The notes beneath the pieces are model-generated. The model ran no database searches. It saw only the letters and a program-made list of their open reading frames with translations, and had not been told where the DNA came from. The position numbers and the translations under genes are program-made. 64,000 bases of DNA from Helianthus annuus. Its lineage: Eukaryota; Streptophyta; Magnoliopsida; Asterales; Asteraceae. Below are positions 45,846 to 58,900 of this stretch, piece by piece. Numbering within the stretch: position 1 is the first letter of the stretch; every line of letters begins with the position of its first letter. The DNA lies in contig NC_035433.2 of NCBI RefSeq assembly GCF_002127325.2, forward strand, positions 147,882,435 through 147,946,434. The letters are read 5' to 3'.

Positions 45846-47029
45846 CAATAAAAATAAATACCGGTACCGATGTAGATATGTTCAATCGGTTTCGATTTGG
45901 CTTGGTACTACAGTGGTACAATATCCATTTTCGAAAAAATATCGCAATTAACTAAAATAAACATAGAATGCAAACGAATTGAACCAATATCAACTAAACA
46001 ACATAACTACCGGTATCGATATTCATTTTTATTGTTTTTAATTGATGTGATGTTTCTTTCGATTACTATAGCGAGTGTCGGTATCATACAGAAGCAAATT
46101 GGAAATTGATGCTGACTGAATTCCCGTCGCGAAGCGCGGGAGAATCTCACTATATATTTTGTATATATGAATTGAATGTGGTAATGAATAATAAAAGAGT
46201 AACCAAGAATTTTTAAATAATTGATTTTTAATAGTATTTTATTGATTATACAATTTGATTACATTCGGTATAGAAATAATTGTTTTTAATAGTATTTATT
46301 GATTATACAGTTTTATTACATTCGTATAGAAATTATCATGTGTTTTATATCGATCGAAAATGATAAAAATGAACATTGCATCAGCACCGATGTTGTTTTA
46401 ATAGTATCGCTCGGTTCAAACTGTCACAATACCGGTACCGATATTTGTTTATCGTGGCAGACGGAATTGTATAATTGAATTCTTTTTGAACCGGAAAACC
46501 ATAAAAATGAATATATTTACCGGTACCGATGTTCGGTACGATAACGATACGATATCAGTTTATCGAAAGAGAAAACAATAAAATAAATATCGGCATCGAA
46601 ACAGTGGTTGTTAGTTCGTTTTACTACGGCAGCGGCATGGTATTCGATATCAAACAGTAAACCATAACAATGAATACATACCAGTACCATTGTTGTTTTG
46701 CTCAATTTGGTATGATATGTTAGCGATATGGTGTCAGGTTATTGAAAGCAAAAGCACTAAAAATAGATACCAGTATCGAGACAAATGTTGTTCGCGGTTC
46801 TGTTTGGTACGATAGCAGCAGAGTACTCTTTTTCTATAAAAGTTAGAACGCAAACAAACTAGGACAATATCATTTGAACAACATCAAAATCAGTATCCAT
46901 AATTGTTTTTATTGTTTTCAATCGATGTAAGGCTTTCTTTTTCTATTCGAATAACAAGTGACGGTACTGTAACGAATCGGATTGATACTGACCGACTTCC
47001 CGTCGCGAAATGCGGGAAAATATCACTAG
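45846..47029. mobile_element. Helitron-like DNA with two hairpin ends
   Basis: Two related segments each end in a short GC hairpin: cccgtcgcgaagcgcggg at 46123-46140 followed by tctcactat, and cccgtcgcgaaatgcggg at 46999-47016 followed by atcactag and T. The second matches a Helitron 3' end (hairpin, CTAG, then T). Both bodies are rich in taccggtacc/cgatat words. The 5' ends were not identified. Confidence 0.5.
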
Positions 47030-47480
47030 TTAGATTATAAATAATTTATTGGGGATTGCATTCGGGTGTTTTTTTTTTTCAATTATGGTTCATTGCGTTT
47101 CATCGTTTACAGTTTACATATCTGAAGTCTTTTTTCTAATTTTGTCTTTTTGAACTGTTTTTATTGTAAATAAAAGTATTGTGTTGGTACAATGTTACAA
47201 TATGGATTTTTGTATTCATATCATTCATTTATTTACGCTTGACGTATTTTTGTTATATATTTTTTATTTAATTTGGTTTTATCTTTTTATCACTCGACCC
47301 GCCTGACTTGAGTTAGAATGAAAATTTTTAATTTATAGCTACAGATAAGATAATCGACCCCAAAAAACTTTTGACACCCATAAAAACATTTTTTGGATAT
47401 GTCGCTGCTTTATCTGAAAGGTGACTCGTTTATTATTTATTAGTTATTCAGTTATTTAATTATATACGTGTATAATTATT

Positions 47481-47511
<31 letters not shown>

Positions 47512-47629
47512 ATATATTAATTTAGAACGTATGTATGAATTGTAACGATTTTGTCTTGTAGTATATTTGGTCTTTTAGTACTTTACTGGATTGTCGCTTA
47601 GTAATTTATCATTTAGCGAATTTTCATTC
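47030..47629. other. AT-rich intergenic DNA
   Basis: Very AT-rich, with a (TA)n/(TG)n microsatellite at about 47484-47516. No gene or named repeat recognised. Confidence 0.5.
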
Positions 47630-47915
47630 ACAACCCATGTACGTTACTCGTTTGTCATTTACTAATTTTCATTTACACCCCATGTACTTTAATCGATCTA
47701 TTTTTCTTTTTTTTTTCCTTCTTTCACCAGTTATATCACACTTCCTGTACTTTGCTCCTTTGTCATTTAGTGAAATTTCAATTTCAGCCATGTACTTTAC
47801 TCAGTCTATTTCACTTTCAAAATATCACACCTCTTATACTTTACTCCTTTGTCATTTAGTGAAATTTCAATTACCCCCATGTACTTTACTTAGTCAATTT
47901 CACTTTCAAAAACAA
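47630..47915. repeat. Imperfect tandem repeat, unit about 45-108 bp
   Basis: The word ccatgtactttact recurs near 47680, 47788 and 47878 together with ctcctttgtcatttagtg. The unit length varies. The open frame at 47637-47933 is produced by this repeat and is not taken as a gene. Confidence 0.65.
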
Positions 47916-48009
47916 GTTCATTTAAATGGGTAGTCTGGCCCTAAATATAAGCTCTTTAATAAATGGGTGTGAGATTCATGAACGCCTCCAAAAGGTTATT
48001 CAAAACTTG

Positions 48010-49460
48010 TCAAAAAAGGCAAGAAAGAAAACAGAGACATGAGAATTGAGATGAGGAGCTATTTACAAATTTTGTATCTTCTTTGAGATAAGTGTGTCCC
48101 TTGAGCTTTAGTTCAATGTTAAAGCCTTCCGGTAGCATCAACTTGATCTTCATTAAGATAACATTTGCATCAACAGAGGAGGAGGGGGAGGAGGAGGAGG
48201 ATGGAACCTCACCATCCATGTTATCCACTAGCAGAAACTCTGATTCCTTCCCGAGGCTTACTCGAAGAAGCTTTGTGAAACGACAACTCTTTTTCAACAA
48301 TGTCAATAACATGAGGTGAAACTTGAAATCGGGGATCATGACGTGGATAATGAGGGCCCCCCTTATCGTGCAAGATATTCTTTAGGTTTCCAAAGAATTC
48401 TTGGTTAAGAAACTTACACGGTGGAGTACAAGCTCCTACACCGGGTAGTTCGTCATAACCCGTGATATCCAAGGTGATTATGTGAAAACGGTTCTTGTCT
48501 TTATTCAATGCAAACTTTTCAAACTTTTTCATGGTATCACATCCTCTAAACATATTCACATTAGCCCATGTTCATTGGTGACTTGCAGAGCACGTGAAAT
48601 GTTGATCAAGAAATTGAAAAATATTTTCAACTATCTCCACACCCGTCACGTGGAAGTCCAACTCATTGCTCAGATACTTCTCAAGAATGCCTGCACCGAC
48701 CCCAAGGTAGAGAGTGTTCATTTTAACACTCGGGGCAGTTAACTTACCTCCTAAATATGGGCTCACCACCTTAATTCCTGATACTATTACCAATAGATGG
48801 TCCGGTTCCAAAGCTTTAGGGTTGATGGAAAACACGACCTAAGTCGTGTTTCCCAACTCTTTCAAATTACCAGTAATAGAAAAGCCATTGTTGTATGTTG
48901 CCGCCAAAGGACTGTCGGCTTGGAAGATGTTATGAGCTATAAGAAAACGCAATCTTCTACACAAATTTTTTATGAGTCCATCTACCTCCACATCATCAAC
49001 AACAGCATAATCATTTCCCATCAAACCTTCAGTTTTTCCCAAAGTAATGGTCTAACCAAGTCGTCTTGGTGACTCACCAAAACAGTCTCCATTCTAGTAG
49101 GATGAACCCACTCAATGTTATTGACAAACGGTTTTGTAGATTTGTACGTTCAATGTCATTAATTCCCATACGCTCATAATATCCATTAACCACCTTTGGA
49201 TTAAACCCCACTGTGTCGTTGAAGTTGCTTATTACTAGTAAACGAGTTATATTCTTGTACCTGTATATTAGCCTCCGAAGACTAGTTGGCTTTGAGTAGT
49301 TACAATCACATTCCAACCCAAACGAGACTACTAGTATACCAACAAATTTGTTATACCACTTAAGAAGGGTGACAGCGGAGTTAACCATGGATACCATAAG
49401 AAAAGGTGATTCCAATGGCAGGGTGTCCTGGAGTGGATTTCGGAGTTTTACATGTTGCAT
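48010..49460 (-). pseudogene. METTL13-like (eEF1A lysine/N-terminal methyltransferase family) pseudogene
   Basis: Several minus-strand blocks align, by my recollection of the family, to a plant METTL13-like protein: LRRLIYRYKNITRLLVISN near 49290, CRRLRF near 48950, the SAM-binding strand TLYLGVGAGILEKYLSNEL near 48690, and a C-terminal half from 48559 to about 48010. In-frame stops occur at 48839-48841 and 48572-48574, and frame changes between 49074 and 49042 and near 48250. It appears to be a single intronless block, so it may be a decayed retrocopy; no poly-A tail was found. The family methylates elongation factor 1A in animals. The N-terminal start was not identified. Confidence 0.55.
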
Positions 49461-49751
49461 CGTTCCCGGGTCTAACGTTAAAAGTTTTTGTTAGATTGTT
49501 TCGATTGCTTGCTGCAATAAAAGAAGTAAATGTAAGAAGATAGTATAGGCCATATCTCTTACCCAATAAAATAAAACATTAATTATGATACTAAGGGTAA
49601 CAACAGTGATACTAGGGGTAACAATAGTGGTCTACAACACTAGGTGTATAATAATGACTTCTTTAGTCTCACATCAACTAAAACTTACACATGACATTCA
49701 CTTTTATTAATTATAAGTACACAATATTCTAGAGACTCATATATATATATA
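49461..49751. other. Flank of the METTL13-like pseudogene
   Basis: May contain the decayed N-terminal part of the pseudogene, but I could not align it. AT content rises towards 49750, ending in ATATAT. Confidence 0.4.
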
Positions 49752-50305
49752 TAGGGGAAGGTTCATTTGAGAAGAAATTGAATGTGAGAAGAAAAAGAAG
49801 AAAGGACATATTAGTAAATTACTATTTCATTTATAACTTATATCATTAATTTTTTTCTCTTTAATTAATTAATCAACTAATCATTAATTATCCTACATAT
49901 AATCTACAAAACCTACACATATCAAATTTTCCTACATATACCCTACACATTATAGAATTTTATCCTACACAGTCGAAATTTATCATACACACCTCGAAAT
50001 ATATCCTACACAACTCGTAATTTATCTTACACAACTAGTACTTTATTCTACACTTTAAATTAAGTTGTCTTTTTAGTTTGGAAAAAAATATATATTTTGA
50101 AAAGGAGTTACAAATTTAATTTAGTTAGTTATTAAATGGGAAGAATACAAATTAATTATTTATGTAAGTTTACCAATATACCTTATATTAAAATTAAATG
50201 CAAATATTAAATGAAGTAAAATGGAGCATTCTTATTGGTTGAAACTTCTTCTTTTTTCTTCTTACAAAAAAATTCTTCTCATTTGAACCCTCCACTATAT
50301 ATATA
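49752..50305. mobile_element. MITE-like element inserted in (TA)n
   Basis: Left end ataggggaaggttcatttg with gagaagaa and right end ttcttctcatttgaaccctcc are inverted and flanked by TA runs on both sides. The interior holds tcctacacat/cctacacaa repeats. The class is not certain. Confidence 0.6.
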
Positions 50306-52883
50306 TATATATATATGAAATATAATTTTATATATTATTAAAAGTATTAAATTAAATTTACTGATATGTATTTACTTAATATAAGTGACCTATAAAATAA
50401 TAGTCACACGTCGATTTGAACACATAAAAATATGTTTAACCAAATAGTATTTAACAAAACAGTGCTTTTATTTCACAAAGTTTGTCATGGTAATGAGCCT
50501 ATCAACACAATTTGGGTCAAAACCGTTCTGCTTTTCTTTAAAAAAATAGCCTAGGGTCATGTTTAAAATGACCCAAAGTGATGATTTATAGACTAAAATA
50601 AGATCACGTTTAAAATGACCCAAAGTTATATATATAGAGTGAACACTGGCGTATTTGTGAACTGGCTGAACAAATCCTGGCCATTAATTTACATCATCAA
50701 ATCGTAAAATACACCAGTGTATTTTTATCATCAAATCTTGGCCATTGATCTTAACTTGTGTTTACTAGTATTCACAATCAAGGAGGTTGTTCACAAAGAA
50801 CATAACCCTAAGTGTGTGTGTATATATATATATATATATATTCTTACAAAGATGTAGATAGAAAAATTAGTTACTAATTTGATGTAATCGAAAAATGTGT
50901 TTGTTTCCCTCTCTTAATCTTATTTGATAAAACCTAATTTATTAGTTGCTAAATAAATGAATATGATATTGCTATTTATATACAAACCAAATCTAATATA
51001 AGTTTTTCTTAGTTATAATCAAAGCTCATTATTCATAAGTCTCTCCAATATTCCCCAACCAAATCCTAATAATAAAGCATTAACAGTGATATGATTTTCC
51101 GTTTGATGATTCAAAAAAAGGAATGATTACGCTTAGACCAGAAATCATTACCTGAAAGTGGCCCTGGATGAAAATCTATGTGTCCACCATGTAGATGATA
51201 TTTCAAGGGTTTGTAAATGGCTATTATTAGAAAAACCGTTTTCTAATATAATTAATCCACATTCTGCTTGGAGAACACTAAGGAGCCTCCTATGTCTCTT
51301 ATTTTCAACAACACCTATGTCCCTTTTCTTTTTCTTTTTGACCAACTTCCACATCTTTCACAAGAGCCACGTCACAAGATGTCTTTAACTCTTGACACAT
51401 TAATAACAAATTTGACGTAACTTTCATACCTCAAGGACAAGAATACCGACGCACGGCTAAGTAAAAGGGCTTATTTTGGATATCTATATATGTTCTACAA
51501 GACTTCAATCAAGGAGGTCAACATCGATGCGAGCGTAGGGTCCTGCACCATTGCCTACATTTTCCAACACAATCAACCTTGACAGTTATGATATTTAAAT
51601 GATGTCTGCGAGACTCTATATGTGTGGAGTATATACACTCGTTCTTCTTACCTAGGTTTAAAAAAGCGAGCATGAGGCACCAGAGCCGAAATTAGAAACA
51701 CTTTAATTTTGGTGAAGTGAGAGAATATAAAAACGACCAGAGGCAACGGTTTGGTTTTCGTTGGAAGCCACCCTTCTTGTAAAATAAAATAGGTTGGAGA
51801 CGGTAGCAACTTGTTTTGCTTGCGATGCTGCTGGTCGCTGGAGTTGTTGTTGCAAGTTGCCAAAGGTGAAGCACTTAGGGATGAAGAAAAGGAGATAATG
51901 TGAAATGAAAAGGAAGATGACTACAATTATATAAAAGTAATTTACTGGTCATAGTGATATTAACTAGTCTATAAAAGTTACTGAGTAATGCCAAAAAAAA
52001 TTTAAAAGGACATTGAGTACTTATATCTTTTGTATTAATCGTTTTCTTTTGTCTTCTTCTAGTGGAAGGTAAGAGTTTTCTTTTCTTATTTTATTTTTTT
52101 AGTCTAAATTACTTTTTACTTCTTCTTTTTTTTTTGGTAATTTATATGGTTATAATATAACTGTGTGTATCTTTTTTCTTTGTATATATTTTTTTATATT
52201 TAAGTACTTAAACATGATAAATACTTATATGGTGTTTTGAAAGAGTTAAATGCTTTGTTGGTCCTTATGTTGTTTAATTCGTCTTTTCGTGCCTACTAAA
52301 AAAACAAAGTAATGGTTTCTACATGATAAGTGGTAACCAAACATCTCAACGGAATGATAATGATCCATTTCATTTCATTACATCGTTTATTTATTCCATC
52401 GTTCATTTCATTGCCTTATACTAAACAGACCTTATAGAATGTTGAAATTTAAATTTTGAATAATAAATAGTTCACCAAACAAGGTACTCTTACTTTAGTG
52501 TAAAGAGAATCATTATGTTAATATAGATTCATCAAATAAAACAACTAAAGATTCCAAAAATATGGACATGATTGTGGCTTCTCAACCATAATAAAACAAG
52601 AAACAATTTCCACACAACAATGGTTACCTTTCGTCCTTCATAAAAATATATTCTAAGACATATGGACAAAAAGAAAAGCTAACTGTAGAACCGGACAAAG
52701 TACCAAGCATGTAAAGTGTGAACCCTCTCTCAAATTATTCACATGTCGGGTTACCCGTAGGTTTTAGGTTTAAACTTAATACGTTATTACTGGATAAACA
52801 AGTTTAACCCGGATATTTTCTACACCCTACAACGTTTACACACTTCTTTCTACGTCATGTTCTCAATTCCCCGAGTCCCAGTA
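50306..52883. other. Intergenic DNA without recognised gene
   Basis: Bases 50630-50820 look like a small element between TATATA runs with repeated atcaaatc and tggccatt words. Bases 51140-51360 and 51650-51870 hold minus-strand frames of about 60-70 codons that I do not recognise. The remainder is AT-rich. Simple repeats occur at 50818-50842. Confidence 0.45.
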
Positions 52884-55554
52884 TGTCACACCCCGATATT
52901 TCAACATCCCCCGGTGGGCACGGTTGGGGTATACGTGCCGAGATTGATATTAAATACACAATATAGCACAACAGAAGTATGGATTTAAAATACTATTACA
53001 AATATAATTGTTCGAGTGTTCAAAATATAATACAGACGGATGTATCAAAAGATCCACAAACGGATCGTAAATTTACAAAATGAGATAAAAGACTAATAGG
53101 CTTCTTATGCAAAGGAGTTGCAAATTCCTCTTAAGCGTTATCGGCACTTCCAGCCTATTTCATAACCTTGCAACCTGTCACTTAGTCTTTTGAAAATACG
53201 TCAGTTTACACTGGTAAATACAAATAACCAACACATTTTGAAAATATTGCAAAATTGTTTTAAGTGCATAAAGGCAAATGTATTTATTAAATAACTTGGG
53301 ACAATAATAATTATCTTGTATATAGTTTTACATGCCTGTTAATCCATATAGGGCCCGGTACAGAAACTGATAACATGATTAACCGACATGCCACTTTTAA
53401 CCCATAAAAGGGTATCCCCAATATGGGTAGAAAAATATTTTATATTAGCATTAGCATCTGTCAGGTGTACGCCTACACCTCGTGCTTAAGCCGTGGCTAT
53501 TTTCAATTTAAATGAGCCGAGGATATCCAGGACACGGTCGCGTTAACCCCCAATGTTTAAGTTATCAAGCAAAACAGATTAAAACGGGTTATGCGGATTT
53601 TCTAGTCACAATCTGACATATGATCCCATACCCGATCAAACGGTAATAATTTACCGTATCCCAAGCCCGTATAGGGAAAATAGGTTAAGAGTATTTACCT
53701 GGCTTAAACAAGTCTTACAATGCAAGAAAATATAATAAGCACAACCGTTATCAATTAACTAAGCTTGCTTGCAATCTACTGGAATGCCTTAGTCTGGAAT
53801 GAATGGTATTATAACCAATTAGAACGTTAATGGGTCTCATTCAAGTCATAGACTTGGACCGATTAACTTATAGTAATGAAAACGGTACGATACGCTTGAT
53901 TAAGCGATGACCTGATAGAATGTAGTTTAAATCCTCACAAGTACTAAGACTTGAATAATGTGGGTAAACATGTTTACATTCTGGAATTTGAAATGATTAT
54001 GAAAAAATTTGACCTGTTTCGATAAACTTACGTAAACTAGTTACATAAGCTAACCGTACGTGCATAGGCGGTATCGGGTGATCGGATGAGCTATAAACAA
54101 GTTCCATATGCCAAAATATTTTAATTAAGTTGTAACATTAGTATGTTATCAACTTATATGACCATTAAGGTTTTAAAATCAAACTATGCACCATAAGGGC
54201 ATTTTAGTCACAATGTGCAAAATTTAAGAACTTGCATAAAAATCTAAGTTATAAACAAGTTCATTCTGTTAAAACAAGTGAATTATATTAATATATCAGT
54301 AGGTAATCAATTTCATATGATCTTTATTGATTAAAACATAGTTATGCACAAAAGGGCATTTTGGTAATTATTAGGCAAATTATAAGAACTTGTAAAAACT
54401 CAGAATCTGATTATGATCAAGTAGTATAACCACATAGGGTTATTCTACACTATACCATGATCATAATGCAACTTAGAATCAGTATCTAAAGTTGCTAAAT
54501 CGGGTTAGAATCGAAAGTCAAAGCAGAAGTCAAACTGCATGACTTTCGGTTGCGAGCCGACACATAAACTGGAAATGACGGGCTGAACATGTTCATACAT
54601 GTTCTAATATTAGTTACCAACTGATTTCGTGTTAAAAAATAGGTTATAACATTTACAAGTTCATTTATAAAGTTTCCGAAAATCTGCCCTTTGACTTTTT
54701 AATTAACTTAACTTTGACTCGTTATTTGACCAACTTAACATGATTTTCAGGAGGTGCCCTTTTGAGGAATTAACACCTACCTTATTACGATCACGTAGCC
54801 ATGTTCAATTCGAACAATGGTTGGACCATAATGGTCTAAACCGAAAGTCAAATCAAAAGTCAATTTGCTTGACTTTCGGCTAATAAAAGTCTATAAAAAC
54901 GAAAAGAGCTGGAAAGGAACACTTACAAGTGATCTTTAGAATGTTTTAAACTCAGAGGGATGCTCCTTTAGGACCAGGAACTTCCAGATTGAGAGTAGAG
55001 AAGAAATATGAGAAAGGTGCAAGTATGAATCAATGATCAAAGGCCTTTTTATAGTTCAAGATCTTGGATTAGGATCAAGACAAGTGTTAGAGCTCATCTA
55101 AGATTATTCCAAGTGTGTCTGGACGTATCAAGAGCAGCTTCAAGGTGGCAATGTGCGAGAAAGGTGGCACAAGGGAAGAGTTTCTTGGCCTCCAAACAAA
55201 ATTCTGACACTAGCATTCCTTTACGGACTGTATGGCCTTCTGCTTACGGTCCGTAAGCTAACAAGGCGCACACTGATTTCAAACCCCTTACGGATCGTAA
55301 GCCATAGGCTCTTGCGGTCCGTATACGATCATTAGGAACCAAAATTAAACATGCTTGCGGTCTGTAAGCATAAAGCTATGGTCCGCAAAGTGTCACTCAG
55401 AGGCCTTAAATTGGCATGTTGACACCTTTAGTCTCTCCACATTCATACTTTCATAGTTTGACAATATTAGTCCCTCTCGTCCAATTAGTAGGAACATTTG
55501 AGTGTATGAACACGTGTCATTGTATAACTCGACACAAATTTACGAGGTGTTACA
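52884..55554 (-). repeat. 3' LTR of gypsy element A (2671 bp)
   Basis: It reads TGTAACACC at its start (complement at 55554) and ends GGGGTGTGACA (complement TGTCACACCCC at 52884), so it has TG..CA ends. Near its start, 55220-55390 carries a cluster of short palindromes such as gcttacggtccgtaagc. No solo-LTR partner is visible. Confidence 0.82.
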
Positions 55555-55703
55555 TCCTCACCCCCTTAAAAGAAATCTCAACCTTGAGATTTTATTCAAA
55601 AAAAATGGGGGTACTTTTGTCGCATAGTGGACTCAACCTCGCATGTATACTCGGGGCCTCGACGAGCATCTCATTTGACCTTTACAATAGGTATTAACTT
55701 CCT

Positions 55704-55992
55704 TTAGAGCTTCTTAACCTGTCGATCCTCGATTGAAATCGGTTTCTCAACAAACCTTAGGTTTTCATCAATTTGCACATCGTGATGTGACATTGCTAGC
55801 GACTTATCGGCTAGACAATTATTTAAGTTACAGATGTGGAACACATTGTGAATACCACTAAGCTCCTCCGGTAGTTTAAGCTTGTAAGCTACTGATCTGA
55901 CACATTCGATTATCTCGAATGGTCCGATATATCTTGGGCTCAACTTGCCCTTCTTATCGAAACGCATTACACCCTTCCAGGGTGATACCTTT
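55704..55992 (-). pseudogene. Gypsy element A polyprotein, C-terminal remnant
   Basis: It encodes a stretch with [14 protein letters not shown] and NVFHICNL, the post-integrase and tether region of Ty3/gypsy pol, then [11 protein letters not shown], the beginning of a chromodomain-like tail. Compared with element B the reading is cut at its N-terminal side by the insertion at 55992/55993 and stops short of the C-terminal 28 or so residues at 55704. Confidence 0.85.
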
Positions 55993-58900
55993 TGTCACAC
56001 CCCTATTTCCACGTGTCTCACCGGTGGGCCCGGTGGGGGATTACCGTGACGATGTTGGCAACAATATAGTCAAACCACACAATTATATAATGCACAGCGG
56101 AAGCATAAGATAAATATATAAATTTCAACCTCTGATCGTAATATCAAAATGTATTACAGGGGTTGGATATATCCACAGTGGATCGTAAATAGATATAAAG
56201 TATTGTTCCATCAGATACTGCAATCAAGCTTGCGAGACTTATCCCGACGCTAGGGAGCTAATACCAGCCAATTACGTTTAGGTACCTGCACTTAATCTTT
56301 TTGGGGAAAATACGTCAGTTTACACTGGTAAATACATTCAACTGACACATTTGAAAATGTTTATTAAAATTGATTTGAATGCACGAGGCACAAACTCTTT
56401 TATAACTTGGGAAAATTCATAATGATCTTGTGAACGTTTTACATGTTCTTTTATGCGTTCAGTAGCCCGGGTCGTGCCGGGTTAAAGATTTATAGACACA
56501 CCACGTTTGCGTAAAACCGTAGTATAAAAACCAACGGCTACGTCTTTTAATTTTTAATGTCGACACTTTATACCGGGTGTACGCCTACACCGGGATGTCG
56601 ATGGTCGTGGCCATTTCGTAAAATGATGCCAAGGATATCCGGGACAACGGTCATTAAACCCCCCAAAGGCTTATAAGCAACAAAACTGTTTAAATGAGCC
56701 GATCATATTAAATCAATTAACCACCTAAGCGATGGAATCATATAATGCTCAATCAAGCGGTATTAATATACCGTAACCCAAGCCCATATAGGGGAAATAA
56801 GTTAAAGTATTTACCTTTGCAAGTATAAATCCTTAATTTAGATCAAGTCACCGATAGCTTTTACTGGGGCTCCTAATCTGGAACGAAGGTTTTAATTAAC
56901 CTCTTAGAATCCTAACGGTCCTTATATTAGCCGTAGCTTAAACCGGTTGATTCCGATACATAGATATGGTTAATTCGCACGAAAAGGCGAAAACCGAGAA
57001 TGGAGTATGATTTGGACCCAACAAGTTCAGAGACTTGTTTTATATGGGTTAATAGTTCATACTCTGGATTTTGGGGTTCAAATAATATAATTTGACCCAT
57101 ATCGGCTATTGCACGAAAACTAGTTCCATGAGCCGTACCGTGTGCGCAAATAGGCGAAACGGTTAACCATAAGTGTCCTACGCTTATTTCCTAAGTCAAT
57201 ATGCCTTAAAAGTATTTTGGTATCAGTAGGATACTTTCCGTAATGCCCGTAACGAGTTTAAGTTAATATCATGCCCCGTAGGGGCTTTTCGGTCATTTTA
57301 AAGACTTTAAAAGGGCTTTTCGAGTTCTACAGGAAATCTGAGTTTCCCGAACAGCTTATAAAGCTTAAAATACTTTATTTATTATTTAAAACCAGTAGCA
57401 ACTGGAATCGGGTCAAAAGACCTTGTAGAACTCCCGTTTTGGCCAAAAAGGGCATATTCGGTATTTACCGAACCGTAGCCATAACCGCAGGTTATGAGCA
57501 AGGTAAAATTTATTAAAAATCTTTAAAATTCCCAAAATATTATTTTACCACAGTGGGTAAAAGTTTTGGTGACGAAAACTTGGGTTAGATGGGCGTTATG
57601 CTAATTGCGCCGTTAATTACAAAACTTTCTTAAAAGTGCGCCTTTTAGCATAACTCTCATTCTAGGCCTCGGATTGACGTGAAACTTTAAGGACATGCTT
57701 ATAATTTAACAAGCAAGGTTTTGGTCCGTTCACGTGTCCGAAATACTCGTTTTAATTTTAAAAGGCCGTTACGGTCAACTTTTAGGCGAATGACGGAAAT
57801 ACGTAAAAGACTCGGATAACTCATGAACCGACCACAGAGGCGTATACCAACATGTGACCTGGTCCTAAGAGAGTCCTAAGGTATATTTATACCTCACTAA
57901 AACGGGTCAGAACTGAAGTCAAAGCAAAAGTCAAACTTATGCGACTTTCGGCTCCGAACCGGTTCAATATAGTAAATGATCGATTCAAACGAGCGCAAAC
58001 AGGTTTATATACTTATTATCATGTTTTATGATTGTCAAAACAGGTTCCATAACATATACATTACAGATTATGCATAAATCGCTAAAATAGTTTTCTGTTG
58101 ACTTTTTAACCGCACGTTTGACTCGACATTTGACATAGTTAGAGTGGTGATCAGGGGGAACCATTTTAGAGGTTTATTACCCACATAAATACCAACTCAT
58201 AACCATTTTTGATTCGTCATACGACTGAACCATTACTGATTTATTGTAAAGTCAAACCGTAGTTACGACGGTTTGGTTTTTAGCTAAAAACTAAGCATAA
58301 ACTGAACTATGGATGATCAAGGTAACTTACAGAAGTTAGTACTTGAATATGGAGCAGAGAAGAATGCTTGGAGCTTCTTAGAATGATCAGATAGTGTGTT
58401 TTTGTGTTGTGTGTATGTTATGAGCCAAGCATGCTATTTATAGTGGAACTAAGCCCTCTAGCTCACTAAATAACAACCCATACTGACCATGATGGTAAGT
58501 AGATGTCCCCTGAGTGATATGGGTCGAGTAGGGGGCTCCCATACCTCATTTATTGGGGTTGATCGTTCACTATGCTCAAAAGTCAAGAAAACATCAACTT
58601 TCTGCATCTGGGCGTCTAATGCGGCCCGCATGGGGATTCAGGCTTCCCTTTACGCGGGTCGCCTAAATCTAAATGTCAGAAACGAATTTACAGGAGGCTC
58701 GCGGCCCGCCTACACTTAACCGGTTATTCAACGCGGGTCGCGAGAGGCTTATTTTCCTGATTTTTTTAATTCTTTTGAAATGATTACCAGAATCTTATAA
58801 TTAATAACGAAATCTTTCGTAATGATTCGCCTGACCTTTCGGTTTTGAAGGGGTAACTTTGCGGTTTGGCCCTCGGTTATTTACCGATAGGGGCCTCGTG

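Larger units (their letters stand above)
52884..55992 (-). mobile_element. Ty3/gypsy element A: 3' LTR and end of coding region, interrupted by element B
   Basis: On the minus strand, a polypurine tract (complement of tcctcacccccttaaaa at 55555-55571) precedes an LTR at 52884-55554. Coding sequence at 55704-55992 stops abruptly where element B begins at 55993. The 5' remainder of A lies beyond the window on the far side of B. Confidence 0.85.

Noticed and set aside
47637..47933. A 98-codon plus-strand frame
   Set aside because: It coincides with an imperfect tandem repeat and has a low-complexity Phe/Ser/Leu composition.
51148..51874. Minus-strand frames of 60-71 codons as N-terminal exons of the METTL13-like copy
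   Set aside because: No similarity to the N-terminus of that family that I can recognise, and no coherent splice path to 49460.
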